From Azoarcus sp031556475 (GTDB taxonomy: Bacteria; Pseudomonadota; Gammaproteobacteria; Burkholderiales; Rhodocyclaceae), in the NCBI GenBank assembly GCA_031556475.1, contig JAVBSY010000025.1, positions 1 through 64,000 on the forward strand: DNA of 64,000 nucleotides. The letters are read 5' to 3'. The translations under genes and the position numbers were made by a program. Within the stretch, counting starts at the first letter, position 1. Every line of letters starts with the position of its first letter. Shown piece by piece: positions 17,817-27,278 of the stretch. Under the pieces are notes generated by a model. The model was not told the DNA's origin. It saw only the letters and a program-made list of their open reading frames with translations, and searched no databases.

Positions 17817-18338
17817 TTACTTGTGCTTGGCCAGCGCATGCTCGCGCACGTCGTTGAAATCGAGTGCGCCGCCCTGCGGCACGGCGACGGCGGCAAAGTT
17901 GTAAGCCATCGGCGACGTGCGCGTGATGTAGAACGCGCGCCGGGGATCGAGCCAGCGCATCTCTTCGCGGCTTTTGCTGTCGAAATCGGCAACCCACATG
18001 CGCGTTGCCGCCTCGTTGATCCATTTGTGCTCTTCGGCCTTGTCCTTCATCCACGACACCATGCAGCCGATATCATCGAATTTATAGGCCGTGTCGTTCG
18101 GCCCACCGCGCAGTTCGGTAGCGAAGCGGCGGTCGGAAATGACCATGCTGCAGCGGGAGCAGGTGTCTCGGTCCCATTTGATTTCCGCCATGCCGTCCGG
18201 CCAGCCGCTTTGCCTGCACCCCGACAATGCAGCCGCGAGGGGCGTCAACATCAGGGCGCCGGCACCGAGACGCACGAGGCAATCACGCCGCGTCTGCAGC
18301 CGGGGCGATAAACCCAGTTCGCAATGCACGCGGCACAT
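17817..18338 (-). CDS. nosL: Copper-binding lipoprotein NosL
   Basis: Periplasmic copper chaperone (173 aa) for N2O reductase. The N-terminus has a basic/twin-Arg stretch (QTRRDCLVRLGAGAL) and a lipobox LSGC, so it is probably an anchored lipoprotein. The Cu(I)-binding motif CSRCSM sits around residues 60-65, followed by the conserved FDDIGCMVSWM. It lies between nosF and nosY, only one base from the nosF stop, as in other nos clusters. Confidence 0.9.
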   Translation of the reverse strand: MCRVHCELGLSPRLQTRRDCLVRLGAGALMLTPLAAALSGCRQSGWPDGMAEIKWDRDTCSRCSMVISDRRFATELRGGPNDTAYKFDDIGCMVSWMKDKAEEHKWINEAATRMWVADFDSKSREEMRWLDPRRAFYITRTSPMAYNFAAVAVPQGGALDFNDVREHALAKHK

Positions 18339-18339
18339 G

Positions 18340-19191
18340 TCAGTTCTCGGACAGCGACAGATCGCTGATCAAACCGGTGTAGCGGGAGACGGTGCCGAGA
18401 AAGCGCAGGCGGTCCGGGCCGGCGATGTCGCCCTGCCAGACCAGCTTTTGCACATCCGGCGCCAGGCGCCATCCCTCCACCGCCTTGGCGAAAGCGGGCT
18501 CGAAACGCTTCAGTACGATACGGCAGGCAAGCACGTCGGTAAGCGCAACGTCTTCGGCCACCTTGTCGTCGAGCACGATCTTGCCCATGTCCATTTCGAT
18601 GACACGATTGACCAGCGACGACACTTCGTCGAGGCGGTGGCTGGAGATGATCATCGTCGCGTCGTGCAGGCGCTCGGCGAGCAAATCGAAGAATATCTTG
18701 CGCGCCTCCGGGTCCAGATTCGCCGCCGGCTCGTCCATCACCAGCACTTTCGCACCCCGCCCCAGTGCGATGGCAATGAGCAGTTTCTGTTTCATGCCGC
18801 CGGAAAGGCGAGTGAACTGGCGCGTACGGATGGCGTCGACATCGAGTCCGAGCGAAGCGGCGATCGAGCGGATGCGCGCGGGGTCAGCCCCGCACAACGA
18901 CGCGGAGAAATCGACCAAGGGCCCGACCGGCATTTTCAACGCCGGCGGCAGTTGCGGCACAAAACCGATTCGGCTGAGCGCCTCCTTGCGGTTCGCGCGC
19001 GGGTCGATACCGTCGACGCGAACCATGCCGCTGCATGCGTATTCGCCGAGCAGACAGCGGATCAGCGTGGTCTTGCCCGCGCCGTTAGAGCCGATCAAGG
19101 CGATGCGTTCGCCCAGACCGACCTGCAGGTCGATGCCGTCGAGCACGCGCGCACGCTTGAAGGTTTTGACGAGATTGGCAAAGGTAATCAT
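18340..19191 (-). CDS. nosF: ABC transporter ATPase NosF
   Basis: Cytoplasmic ATPase (283 aa) for the NosFY complex that matures N2O reductase. Motifs: Walker A GSNGAGKTT, Q-loop VPQL, signature LSGGMKQK, Walker B VLVMDEPAANLD and switch SSHRLDEV. The tail beyond residue 215 is the usual NosF extension. The gene precedes nosL and nosY in the operon. Confidence 0.92.
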   Translation of the reverse strand: MITFANLVKTFKRARVLDGIDLQVGLGERIALIGSNGAGKTTLIRCLLGEYACSGMVRVDGIDPRANRKEALSRIGFVPQLPPALKMPVGPLVDFSASLCGADPARIRSIAASLGLDVDAIRTRQFTRLSGGMKQKLLIAIALGRGAKVLVMDEPAANLDPEARKIFFDLLAERLHDATMIISSHRLDEVSSLVNRVIEMDMGKIVLDDKVAEDVALTDVLACRIVLKRFEPAFAKAVEGWRLAPDVQKLVWQGDIAGPDRLRFLGTVSRYTGLISDLSLSEN

Positions 19192-19261
19192 GCGTTCGAT
19201 CGTGCCGTGTGCAGGCGAGAGCCCGCTCGCACGCGGACGCTAGGGTCAAAAAAGCAAAAAC

Positions 19262-20227
19262 TCACAAAAGCTTCGACAATCCTTTTATTTCGAACTGCAA
19301 AGCGCCGGTCGGGCATACATCCACGCACAGACCGCAACGCGTGCAGTCGGGACCAAGACCAAGTGCATCGTCGCTCGCACGCCCTTTGATGGTCACATCG
19401 AGCACATGCGGCACGAGGCACACCTTGCGGCAATCGCCTTCGTGAAAGCAAGGTTCGACATGGTAGCTGATACGCAGCGGCGACAGCGCACCGACCACGC
19501 CGTAAGTGAGGCCGATCGGGCACACATAGCGGCACCAGGCACGGCGGGACCAGAAAACCTCGAACAGCAACAACAGGAAAACCCAGCCCAAAGCCAGTCC
19601 CGGCCCGTAAATCAGTGCGCGCGACAGGATGCCAGTGGGCGAGATCGTCTCGAAAATGGTGTAGCCGCTGATGAAAGACATCAGCGCGAACAACACCCAG
19701 AACACCGTCCGCGTGCCACGGTGGAATTCGTGGTCGGTGACGATCTTTTTTTCCACCAGCTTCAGGTGCAGCTTCTCCGTCAGTTCGGCGACCAGATGGT
19801 ATGGACACACCCAGGAACAGAAGGTCCGCCCGCCCAATGCCACCCAGAGCAGAAAAACGGTAAAGGTGCCGATGACGAGATTCACGATGATGTGCTTGTG
19901 GGCGAGCATCACGTGCAACGCGGAATTCAGATCGATCAGGTGAAAACCGACGAAACGCGAGGCCGTCAGCGCGCCTTCGAGAACCTGGATATCCAGCCAG
20001 AACGAAAACACGAACAGCAGGTTGACCGCGATCAGCACCGCCCAGCGCCGGTTGCGCCAGCGATGGCTCTGCGCGTGATGCTCGCGCGCATGCAGCTTTT
20101 CCTTGATGTAGCGCTCTTTGTCTTCGTATTTGACCAGCATGATCTGGCGCACCTTCTCGGAAACCTTTTCCGGTTTCTTCGGTGCGGCACCCAGCATGCC
20201 TAGAAAGAGGTCGACAAAACGGCTCAT
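19262..20227 (-). CDS. nosH: Quinol dehydrogenase membrane component NosH (NapH-like)
   Basis: Polytopic iron-sulfur protein (321 aa) that with NosG is thought to pass electrons from (mena)quinol toward N2O reductase. It has about four helices, cytoplasmic CxxxCP pairs (TFCSWVCPYH and WCRYVCPIG) and ferredoxin-type motifs near the C-terminus (CFHEGDCRKVCLVP, CTRCGLCVDVCPTG). The start MSRFVDLFLG lies just three bases beyond nosG. NosGH in place of NosR is a mark of clade II nos clusters. Confidence 0.9.
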   Translation of the reverse strand: MSRFVDLFLGMLGAAPKKPEKVSEKVRQIMLVKYEDKERYIKEKLHAREHHAQSHRWRNRRWAVLIAVNLLFVFSFWLDIQVLEGALTASRFVGFHLIDLNSALHVMLAHKHIIVNLVIGTFTVFLLWVALGGRTFCSWVCPYHLVAELTEKLHLKLVEKKIVTDHEFHRGTRTVFWVLFALMSFISGYTIFETISPTGILSRALIYGPGLALGWVFLLLLFEVFWSRRAWCRYVCPIGLTYGVVGALSPLRISYHVEPCFHEGDCRKVCLVPHVLDVTIKGRASDDALGLGPDCTRCGLCVDVCPTGALQFEIKGLSKLL

Positions 20228-20229
20228 GA

Positions 20230-21090
20230 TCAAGCCCCCTTCCACACGGCCTGCGCATCGACCACGATGGCAGCCGGCTCGGCCGGGCAGACCATTTCGC
20301 ACACGCCACAACCGACGCACTGTTCAAGCACCGTCGGCTTGAAGCGCTTGCTGCCGTCTTCGGCGGTAAATGGCGTCAAGGCGATGGCATCCTTGATCGG
20401 GCATTCGGTCACGCACAAGTCGCACACATCGCGCTCGTAGGGATGGTCGCGCACCAGAATCGGCTTCCAGCGGTCGACCTCCATGTAGCGCATCTTGCCC
20501 TTGAACGCAGCGCCACGCGCCTGCCCCTTGAACCCCTTGCCTTGCATGGCCAGACAGGCTTCCGGCCGCGCCAGACGGGCAACGCCGAAGCGCTCATTGA
20601 GATTGAGCGTCGGCTCGGCGTCGTTTTCCTTCGCCTTCAGGATGGGCGGCGCGGCAAGCGGCGCACCTTCCCGCACATCGAGAAAATCCGGTTTGGTATA
20701 GGTCAGGGCGCCGGTCGGACAGGCGAGGATGCATTGCACCGCATCGCAGGAAAAATCGCAGGCCTGATCGCGGGCATCGATATGCGGCACACCGATACCG
20801 AATCCATCGCCGATATCCCCGAGCTTGATCGCCTGCACCGGACAGACCTGTACGCACTGGCCGCATTTGATGCAGGAAGCGAGAAAATCATCCTCGTTCA
20901 GCGCGCCGGGCGGACGCAGCCGCGGCGCGCGCGCGCTGGAGACCGGAATGTAGCCGAGCAGGGAAAGCCCGACGACCCCGACGGTCAGGCCGGCGGACTG
21001 GATGAACTTGCGCCGTTCCTTGCGCGCCTTGTCGAGCGAAACGGCTGGTTTGCCTTTTTTTCCGGTGGCGGCCGGATCGGAAGTGCTCAT
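20230..21090 (-). CDS. nosG: Ferredoxin-type protein NosG (NapG-like)
   Basis: Exported iron-sulfur protein (286 aa) with several 4Fe-4S motifs: CIKCGQCVQVCPVQ, the DFSCDAVQCILACP pair, CDLCVTECPI and CVGCGVCEMVCPAEP. The N-terminus has a twin-arginine signal (ERRKFIQSAGLTVG). It is expected to sit on the periplasmic face with NosH and to relay electrons to the cytochromes. It overlaps nosD by ATGA. Confidence 0.9.
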   Translation of the reverse strand: MSTSDPAATGKKGKPAVSLDKARKERRKFIQSAGLTVGVVGLSLLGYIPVSSARAPRLRPPGALNEDDFLASCIKCGQCVQVCPVQAIKLGDIGDGFGIGVPHIDARDQACDFSCDAVQCILACPTGALTYTKPDFLDVREGAPLAAPPILKAKENDAEPTLNLNERFGVARLARPEACLAMQGKGFKGQARGAAFKGKMRYMEVDRWKPILVRDHPYERDVCDLCVTECPIKDAIALTPFTAEDGSKRFKPTVLEQCVGCGVCEMVCPAEPAAIVVDAQAVWKGA

Positions 21091-22466
21091 GACACCGCCT
21101 TCCCATCGGGCTTGGTGAAACGCGGCTTGTCGTCGCGCAGGATCAGGTCGGGCGCCGAAAATGGCGCGAGCCGCTCAAGAAAATCGAGCAACTCCATCAC
21201 GGGCGAGTTGCGGAAGAAGCGCGCCATCGGCAGTTCGATCCAGATCTGGTCGGCGTAAGAATAAAGCTCGTGCTTTTGATCGCCGTAACCGTCCTGGTCC
21301 CGGTCGAAGCCCTGGTAATCGTCCCAGTAATTGCCTTCCCAGAGGTTCTGCCCCGCGCTGCTGCTGCGGCTGCCATAGGCGACCTGGGTCAGGTTGCCCT
21401 CGAAGACATTGTCGCGGACGTTGTTGCCGCCGGTTTCGGAATTGAATTGAATACCGATGCCGTTGAACGCGAAGCGGTTGCCTCTGATTTCAATCGTCGT
21501 GTCCGGCTGGAACGGGGACAGATCGGAACCGATACCGACTGCGCAATAAATGATCTCGTTGTCTTCGATCACCGTCCCCGATGCTTCCTTGAAACCGATT
21601 CCCATGCCAGCCGCGCCGTTGGCATGGGACAGCACATTGTTGCGCGCGACGCCGCGCTCGGTGTACATGAAATAAACGCCGACCGCGTTGTCGTAAAAAC
21701 GGTTGCCCTCGACCACGTTGTCGTCCGCGAACATGAAATGGATCGAATACCGGCTGCGCCGGCCGACGTTGTTGCGAAAAGTGTTCCTGCTCGAATACCA
21801 GGCAACCATATCGCGCGAATCGACAATTTCATTGTTCTCGATCAAATTGTCGTTGCTGTACCAAAGGCGCAAACCATCGCCGCGCACCCCGAGTTCGAAG
21901 TTTTTCGAGCTGATCCGATTACCGCGCAGCACGCTGTTGTTCGATTGCTTGAGATCGATGCCGAACAGGCAGTTGTCCACCACCAGATTCTCGATCACAT
22001 TGCCGTTGCCACGCACGTCGAGACAGGAATCGTCCGTATCGTGAGATTCGCCCGAACCGGTCAAATGCAACCCGCGCAATACCGCACCGCTGGTATTGAG
22101 CAACATCACCGAACCTTTGTCGCCGGAATCGATGGTGACCTTGCCGTCGCCCTCGATGGTCAGCGGCTTGTCGATGGTCACGGGGCCGGCATAGACGCCC
22201 GGCGCGGGGCGCAACACAGAACCGGGCGCGGCCGCATCGACCAGATCCTGAAACGGTTTCAGCCCATGAATCCGCTTGTCGCGCTCGATCAGCATGAAAA
22301 CCGGCTTGGGGCGATCGGTATTTACCTGCGGCGCCATGCCGGCGTCGACGCGGGACCGCTGCGGCTCATCCTCGTCGACAATGGCCGACCCGCCGTTGCC
22401 GTGTGAAAAGGCGAGCAACAGCGCGGCAGCCAGGCTGACCCGGGCAATTTTCGGCAATGCGGACAC
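21087..22466 (-). CDS. nosD: Periplasmic copper-processing protein NosD
   Basis: Maturation factor (459 aa) for the CuZ centre of N2O reductase, working with NosF and NosY. It has a signal peptide and a right-handed parallel beta-helix made of CASH-type repeats, visible as recurring N-x-I/V-E-x-N (NVIENLVVDN, NLIENNEIVD, NVVEGNRFYDN). The end holds GNYWDDYQGFDRDQDGYGD. It lies directly behind the NosB-like gene and overlaps nosG. Confidence 0.93.
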   Translation of the reverse strand: MSALPKIARVSLAAALLLAFSHGNGGSAIVDEDEPQRSRVDAGMAPQVNTDRPKPVFMLIERDKRIHGLKPFQDLVDAAAPGSVLRPAPGVYAGPVTIDKPLTIEGDGKVTIDSGDKGSVMLLNTSGAVLRGLHLTGSGESHDTDDSCLDVRGNGNVIENLVVDNCLFGIDLKQSNNSVLRGNRISSKNFELGVRGDGLRLWYSNDNLIENNEIVDSRDMVAWYSSRNTFRNNVGRRSRYSIHFMFADDNVVEGNRFYDNAVGVYFMYTERGVARNNVLSHANGAAGMGIGFKEASGTVIEDNEIIYCAVGIGSDLSPFQPDTTIEIRGNRFAFNGIGIQFNSETGGNNVRDNVFEGNLTQVAYGSRSSSAGQNLWEGNYWDDYQGFDRDQDGYGDQKHELYSYADQIWIELPMARFFRNSPVMELLDFLERLAPFSAPDLILRDDKPRFTKPDGKAVS

Positions 22467-22469
22467 GAT

Positions 22470-23447
22470 TTACTCCGCTGCTGGATTCTCGCGCAGCTGC
22501 TTGCGGCGAATCAGCAGTGCCAGACTCAGGCACACGAAGATCAGAAGCAGCAGGCCGTACCCCCAATAAGGATAGGAAAAAGTCGAGAACTGCGCGACCT
22601 TGCCCTCACCAAACACCGTGGGCATGAAGGGTTTGACCGTGAATGCGCCCCATGGATGCAGGTTGTGACCGAAGAACCACAGCCAGGCGGAATACGTGAT
22701 GAGGAAAAACACCGGCAGCAACGCCGGCACCAGGGCCAGCAGCAACTGGAAATTGCGTATTTTCGCAACGCCGGCGACAACAATCACCATGATGGCGATC
22801 AACCCGACTATGACGATCTGGGAGATCAACCGCACGTTGTCGCCCCAGACCTTGATCTTGTCCGGCTCCTTGAAGTAGGTGCCGATTTCGTTCATGTAGT
22901 TCTGCACGTGGCTTTCGAGGTGCCCCAATACAAACTGGTCGACGATCATCCAGCCTGCGACCGCGGCGAATCCGAGCGTCAGGATCGTCAGCCGGGCTTT
23001 TTTCTTCGCCACCATGAACGCCAACATCATCACGGTGAAAAATCCAAAGAAGAATTTCGCCAGCGGTTTTTCGACCGGCGCCCCTGTCGCGATCGGGAAC
23101 ATGCCGACGTAGTGGTTGATCGTGTTCATCTCATGAACGCAATCGAGCCCTTCCGCACCCTTATCGACGTTTTTCTTCGCGTCCAGAATTGGATTCCAGC
23201 GCTCGTCATCATGCGCGAGATCCTTCTGGATAATCTCGTCGGCCATCCGCGTGCCCTTGGCGGCAGCCCTGCAGCCGTTGTAGACACCGTCGAAATGGAA
23301 GTGGATACGAATGCCGTCGGGGAAGGCGTCCTCCGGGTAGTTCGGCGCGGTCAGCGACACCCACCAGATCGGAGAAAAATAAGCGGCGACCAATGCGATC
23401 AGAGCGATCAAGGTCAAGCCGCCGATAATCTTGTTTTGCTGCTGCAT
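22470..23447 (-). CDS. NosB-like membrane protein of the nos cluster
   Basis: A 325-residue integral membrane protein: one N-terminal helix (LTLIALIALVAAYFSPIWWVSL), a periplasmic loop of about 100 residues with a cysteine pair (NGCR, LDCVHEMN), then five or so helices. Clade II nos clusters carry a membrane protein, NosB, between the cytochromes or nosZ and nosD; position and architecture here match. Its biochemical role is not known. The spacing to nosD is three bases, so it is surely in the operon. Confidence 0.65.
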   Translation of the reverse strand: MQQQNKIIGGLTLIALIALVAAYFSPIWWVSLTAPNYPEDAFPDGIRIHFHFDGVYNGCRAAAKGTRMADEIIQKDLAHDDERWNPILDAKKNVDKGAEGLDCVHEMNTINHYVGMFPIATGAPVEKPLAKFFFGFFTVMMLAFMVAKKKARLTILTLGFAAVAGWMIVDQFVLGHLESHVQNYMNEIGTYFKEPDKIKVWGDNVRLISQIVIVGLIAIMVIVVAGVAKIRNFQLLLALVPALLPVFFLITYSAWLWFFGHNLHPWGAFTVKPFMPTVFGEGKVAQFSTFSYPYWGYGLLLLIFVCLSLALLIRRKQLRENPAAE

Positions 23448-23600
23448 CGTGTTGCTCTCTTTGTCGTGCCGCTCTGTGCAAAACGGCGGCTTGCGGCGTA
23501 TCCCCGTCGCACCGCCTATAACGTGGTACGCGGTGCGACGGGCTACTTTACTACACTCCCTATCTCTCCCTGCTTACGCTACTTGCTTCGCGCTTTCCAC

Positions 23601-24332
23601 TTACTTCTTGCCGCCAGCCTTCGGCGCACACATCGCGCCCGGCATCCTCAGGCTGGACTGATACGCCGAAATTGCCACCAGTTGATCGTCGGTATACGGT
23701 TTGATGACCTTGACCATGTCAGGGTTGGCGTTGCGACGATGACCATCGCGGATTTCCGTCATCTGGCGCAACAGGTACTTGTAGTGCTGGCCGGCGATCA
23801 CCGGATAGAACTTTTCCTTGTTGCCTTCGCCGTTCTTGCCGTGGCATTCCAGGCACTGCTTTTCGTACAGTTCCTTACCCTTGGCAACCTGCAGGGCCGC
23901 ATCCACCCCTTCGTACTTGCCGTGATCAGTCGGAATGCACAGGCCTTCGATGTACGCGGAAACGTCGGCCAGCTCTTGCGGATCGGTCAGCGTGGCGGCA
24001 AACGGATACATCGTCGGATTGTCGCGCAGGCCAGCGCGAATATCGGCCATCTGCTTGATCAGCACTGTGGTGTGCTGCCCCGCCAGTTGCGGGAAGGTGC
24101 CGTCGGGGCGCCCCGCGCCGGACGGCAGATGACAGGCGCCGCACACTTCGTATGCTTCCTCGCCGTTCTTCTTGTCGCCTTTGAGCTTGAGCGCCTCGAT
24201 CTTTTCGCCTTCCTGCGCGTTCCAGGTATAGGTCTGGCTTTCAATGCCTTCCTTCTTCGGTGCCGGCGGACCCGCGAAAGCGACACTTGCGCTCAGCAAA
24301 CCGACCAGTAGTAAAGAAATTCTCGTCTTCAT
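23601..24332 (-). CDS. Di-heme c-type cytochrome (nos cluster)
   Basis: Periplasmic electron carrier (243 aa) with a signal peptide (MKTRISLLLVGLLSASVAFA) and two heme c sites, CGACH and CLECH, each in a c4-like half of about 90 residues. The ATG with AAAGGA eight bases upstream was chosen over an ATG three codons earlier. It follows nosZ and the small cytochrome, and most likely links quinol oxidation to N2O reductase. Confidence 0.88.
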   Translation of the reverse strand: MKTRISLLLVGLLSASVAFAGPPAPKKEGIESQTYTWNAQEGEKIEALKLKGDKKNGEEAYEVCGACHLPSGAGRPDGTFPQLAGQHTTVLIKQMADIRAGLRDNPTMYPFAATLTDPQELADVSAYIEGLCIPTDHGKYEGVDAALQVAKGKELYEKQCLECHGKNGEGNKEKFYPVIAGQHYKYLLRQMTEIRDGHRRNANPDMVKVIKPYTDDQLVAISAYQSSLRMPGAMCAPKAGGKK

Positions 24333-24411
24333 TTTGTACATCCTTTCAAAACAAGTCGTCCACTCCCCGTCCGGCCACGACACACCGCGCCAGCGGAACA
24401 AAGCTGACGGC

Positions 24412-24720
24412 TTATTTCAGTGTCTGGAGATATTCGGACAGGGCCTTGATTTCTTCGTCATTGACCAAGTGCATGATGCCCTTCATCGCCGCAGTCTGGC
24501 TGTTGTTACGGGCGCCACTCTTGATGTCCTTCATCTGCTGTTCGGCATACGCCGCATTCTGGCCCGCGATCTTCGGATAATTCGGCAGCAAGGGCTTATC
24601 GCCTTTCGGGCCGTGGCAGGCATTACAGGTTTTTTCAGTGTACAGCTTGGCGCCATCCGGTGCCGCAACGGCCGTGGAACACAACAATGCGCCCAGCAAC
24701 AGCATGACCAATTGCTTCAT
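24412..24720 (-). CDS. Mono-heme c-type cytochrome (nos cluster)
   Basis: Small class I cytochrome c (102 aa) with a cleavable signal (LLLGALLCSTAVAA), heme site CNACH and a likely axial Met in AAMKGIMHLV. It lies 83 bp behind nosZ. It is a good candidate for the direct electron donor to the CuA site of N2O reductase, as proposed for the NosC cytochromes of other clade II systems. Confidence 0.88.
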   Translation of the reverse strand: MKQLVMLLLGALLCSTAVAAPDGAKLYTEKTCNACHGPKGDKPLLPNYPKIAGQNAAYAEQQMKDIKSGARNNSQTAAMKGIMHLVNDEEIKALSEYLQTLK

Positions 24721-24803
24721 TTACCTTCCTCTCTGGAGAAATCGGCGGGGGGCCAAGCCCCCGCCGCTGTTTCGACTTGCTGACGGACTAGCCGTGCGGT
24801 GCC

Positions 24804-27089
24804 TTATTTGATTTTCTTGGCGCCGTTTTGCTCAAGGTAAGTCTTGGCGCGCAAACCAATATCCGCCGCCTTGACCTGGTACTGCCACACCTGCTCAGCC
24901 CAAAGATTCGCCTGCTCCCAATCCTTCTTGGCAGCGGCGGCTTCGTGCTTGGCCTTGGCCTCGGTCGCCTTGTTCAACTGGTCGGTCGCATCTTCGACCA
25001 TGTTGACCACATCCGGGAAGTCCTTGTAGTTGGTGCTGGTGATGAAGCCGACGACGGAATCGATCACCGTCTGCGTCTCCGCCACTTTCTTCAGCGTCGC
25101 CTGGTAATCGGCCTCGGTGTAGGAGCCTTTCGCTATTTCCGTCTTCGTCGGCTTCCAACCCTTCGGCTTGACCAGCAGGTAACCCTGCATTTCGAGGTGC
25201 AGCGCCGAGCAGAACTCGGTGCAGTAGTACGGATAAGCACCTTCCCGATCAGCCTTGAACTTCACCGTGACGGTCTTGCCCGGCTCGGCCGAGGCATGGA
25301 CGTTGTACGTCGACACCGTGAAGCCGTGCGTTTCGTCCTGGGCGCGTTCGAGGTTGGTCAGGTTGATGGTGACTTCATCGCCCACTTCGACCTCGATCGT
25401 TTCAGGCGTGATGTGCGACCGGATCAGCGTGCCATAGACCGTGACCTGATTGCCATTACGCTCGGTCCGCTCCTCGCCTGCGCGCACGGCGCCCGGATGC
25501 GGCTTGTCGGTCCGGCTGTTGGTGCCGACCTTGTAGCGCACGCCCGGCTTGAGCTTGGACGCCTCGATGGCGACGGCATAGTGCGGCTCACCCAACGGCA
25601 GGGGCATGTCGTACAGGAGCTGCATCTTGTCGTTGCTGATGTCGATCAACTGGTGGTTCTGCGGATGCAGCGGCCCCACCGGGTTGAAGCGGTCGATGGA
25701 CAGCTTGTTCAGCGCCACGAGGTAGCGGCCCTTCGGGTCGACCGAGTCGCCTTCCATCGTCATCAGGTGGCCGATGTTGTAGTGCACGGAGATCTTGTCC
25801 AGCACCTTGCCTTCGCAGTAGTTCCACTTGGCAACCTGTGAATCGACATAGAGCGAGGTGTAGGCGACGCAGGGCTTGGAGTCGTACTGCGTGTGCAGTG
25901 GCCCAAGGCCGAGCTGAACCTGTGTATGCAGAACGTCCTTCATGTTCAACACAGGAATGCCATACGGGTCCTTGGACTCGAACTTGCCCGCCTTGATCGC
26001 TGCCTGGATCTTCTCGAAAGAGTAGACCGAGACGTGCGTATCGAGCTTGCCGGCGACGACGATCAGCTTGCCGTCCGGGGTCACGTCCACGCCGTGCGGC
26101 GATTTCGGCTCCGGAATCAGGAAGAGGATGCCTTCCTTGACCGCGGTGTCGATCGACAGCACGTTATGGCCGTTGATCTTCTTGGCCTTGCCCTGCGCGA
26201 CCAGTTCGACGGCCTTCTTCCAGTTGATCACATGCATGTAGTCGGTGTCCTTGGCGGAACAACCGGCTTCATACGGCGGACGTCCTTTCTCGATACCGCC
26301 CACATAGCGCTCGGAGCAGAAGGAGTTGGTGAACGACCAGCCGTCGGAAGGTCCCTTGCCCGCGTCCGACAAATCCTGCGAATACGGCGGCAGCTCAACC
26401 GAGAAGGACTGGCTGGGGTCGAGCCGGCCTTCCTTGCGATCGAATTTCCAGTAGGTCACCCCACCGCGGTATTTCTCGTTGAACTCTTCCAGCGGCTCGA
26501 ATTTGCGGTTTTCCAGGATCGTGGCGTACTGCGCCGCCTCGATCACGTAATCGGTGTCCGGTGTCACGAACGCGCCGCCGTGCTCCGATTTGTAGATCGG
26601 GTTGACGACGATCTGCTTGGTTTCGAAGTCGCGCAGGTCGACCACGGCCATACGCGGATTGGCCTTGTCGTTGATGAACAGGAACTGCCCGTCATACTGG
26701 CCCTGCGTTTCGGAGATCGCCGGGTGGTGCGTATCGCCCCAGGTGATTTCCTTGCCGTCGATCCAACCTTGCTTCAGCACAGCCTTGGAGTCTTCGTCGT
26801 AACCGTAACCCTGCCACGGCTCCGGCGTGAAGACGCCGATGTATTTGAGGATCCGCATCGACGGAATCCCATACACCAAAATCTGTCCGGATTGACCGCC
26901 GGAACTGAATGCGAGGAATTCGTCGCGCTTACCGGTCGGCGTGTATGTTTTCGCCGCCGCGAGCAAATCCTGTTGGCTCAGGTTCCGGCGTTTCATTACG
27001 TCCTGCAAGGACTCCGCGGCCAATGCCGCGCCCGTCCCCATTCCCGCCGCCAGCAACAAGGCTGTTGCTTTGACTGCCAGGCTTTTCAT
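24804..27089 (-). CDS. nosZ: Nitrous oxide reductase, clade II (Sec type)
   Basis: Periplasmic copper enzyme (761 aa) that reduces N2O to N2. The signal peptide (MKSLAVKATALLLAAGMGTG) lacks a twin-arginine, and the CuZ motif reads DTHHPA; both mark clade II. Further CuZ histidines lie in EHGGAF, SPHGVD, LGLGPLHTQ and GEPHY. The cupredoxin domain has the CuA ligands in YYCTEFCSALHLEMQG. Beyond about residue 643 is a 119-residue, charged, helical tail without CxxCH. It heads the nos operon; a palindromic site lies 154 bp upstream. Confidence 0.95.
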   Translation of the reverse strand: MKSLAVKATALLLAAGMGTGAALAAESLQDVMKRRNLSQQDLLAAAKTYTPTGKRDEFLAFSSGGQSGQILVYGIPSMRILKYIGVFTPEPWQGYGYDEDSKAVLKQGWIDGKEITWGDTHHPAISETQGQYDGQFLFINDKANPRMAVVDLRDFETKQIVVNPIYKSEHGGAFVTPDTDYVIEAAQYATILENRKFEPLEEFNEKYRGGVTYWKFDRKEGRLDPSQSFSVELPPYSQDLSDAGKGPSDGWSFTNSFCSERYVGGIEKGRPPYEAGCSAKDTDYMHVINWKKAVELVAQGKAKKINGHNVLSIDTAVKEGILFLIPEPKSPHGVDVTPDGKLIVVAGKLDTHVSVYSFEKIQAAIKAGKFESKDPYGIPVLNMKDVLHTQVQLGLGPLHTQYDSKPCVAYTSLYVDSQVAKWNYCEGKVLDKISVHYNIGHLMTMEGDSVDPKGRYLVALNKLSIDRFNPVGPLHPQNHQLIDISNDKMQLLYDMPLPLGEPHYAVAIEASKLKPGVRYKVGTNSRTDKPHPGAVRAGEERTERNGNQVTVYGTLIRSHITPETIEVEVGDEVTINLTNLERAQDETHGFTVSTYNVHASAEPGKTVTVKFKADREGAYPYYCTEFCSALHLEMQGYLLVKPKGWKPTKTEIAKGSYTEADYQATLKKVAETQTVIDSVVGFITSTNYKDFPDVVNMVEDATDQLNKATEAKAKHEAAAAKKDWEQANLWAEQVWQYQVKAADIGLRAKTYLEQNGAKKIK

Positions 27090-27242
27090 CGTACATCTCC
27101 CTTAAAGAAGAATCGCTCCCTACTTCGATCACAGTGGCGCAAACATCTCGCCCACAATGATTACCGGGGTATTCTGCGCCGGGGACTGGGGCGCCGACAG
27201 GTGACGAATCCTGATTACGGGATAGGAGTTGTCTGATGTTGC

Positions 27243-27258
27243 CTAGGAATATTCCTAG
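27243..27258. promoter_or_regulatory. Palindrome CTAGGAATATTCCTAG upstream of nosZ
   Basis: A perfect 16-bp palindrome between the regulator gene and nosZ. The same core occurs again before the copper-chaperone operon (31892-31911). The two halves form inverted heptamers TAGGAAT/ATTCCTA, a layout typical of NarL-type response regulators, and one is encoded right beside it. Confidence 0.65.
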
Positions 27259-27278
27259 ACCGAGAATGCGGCCGACGA

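Noticed and set aside
27090..27242. FNR/DNR box upstream of nosZ
   Set aside because: I looked for TTGAT-N4-ATCAA and found only poor matches (TTGCG..TGATC). The CTAGGAATATTCCTAG palindrome is the only convincing site.
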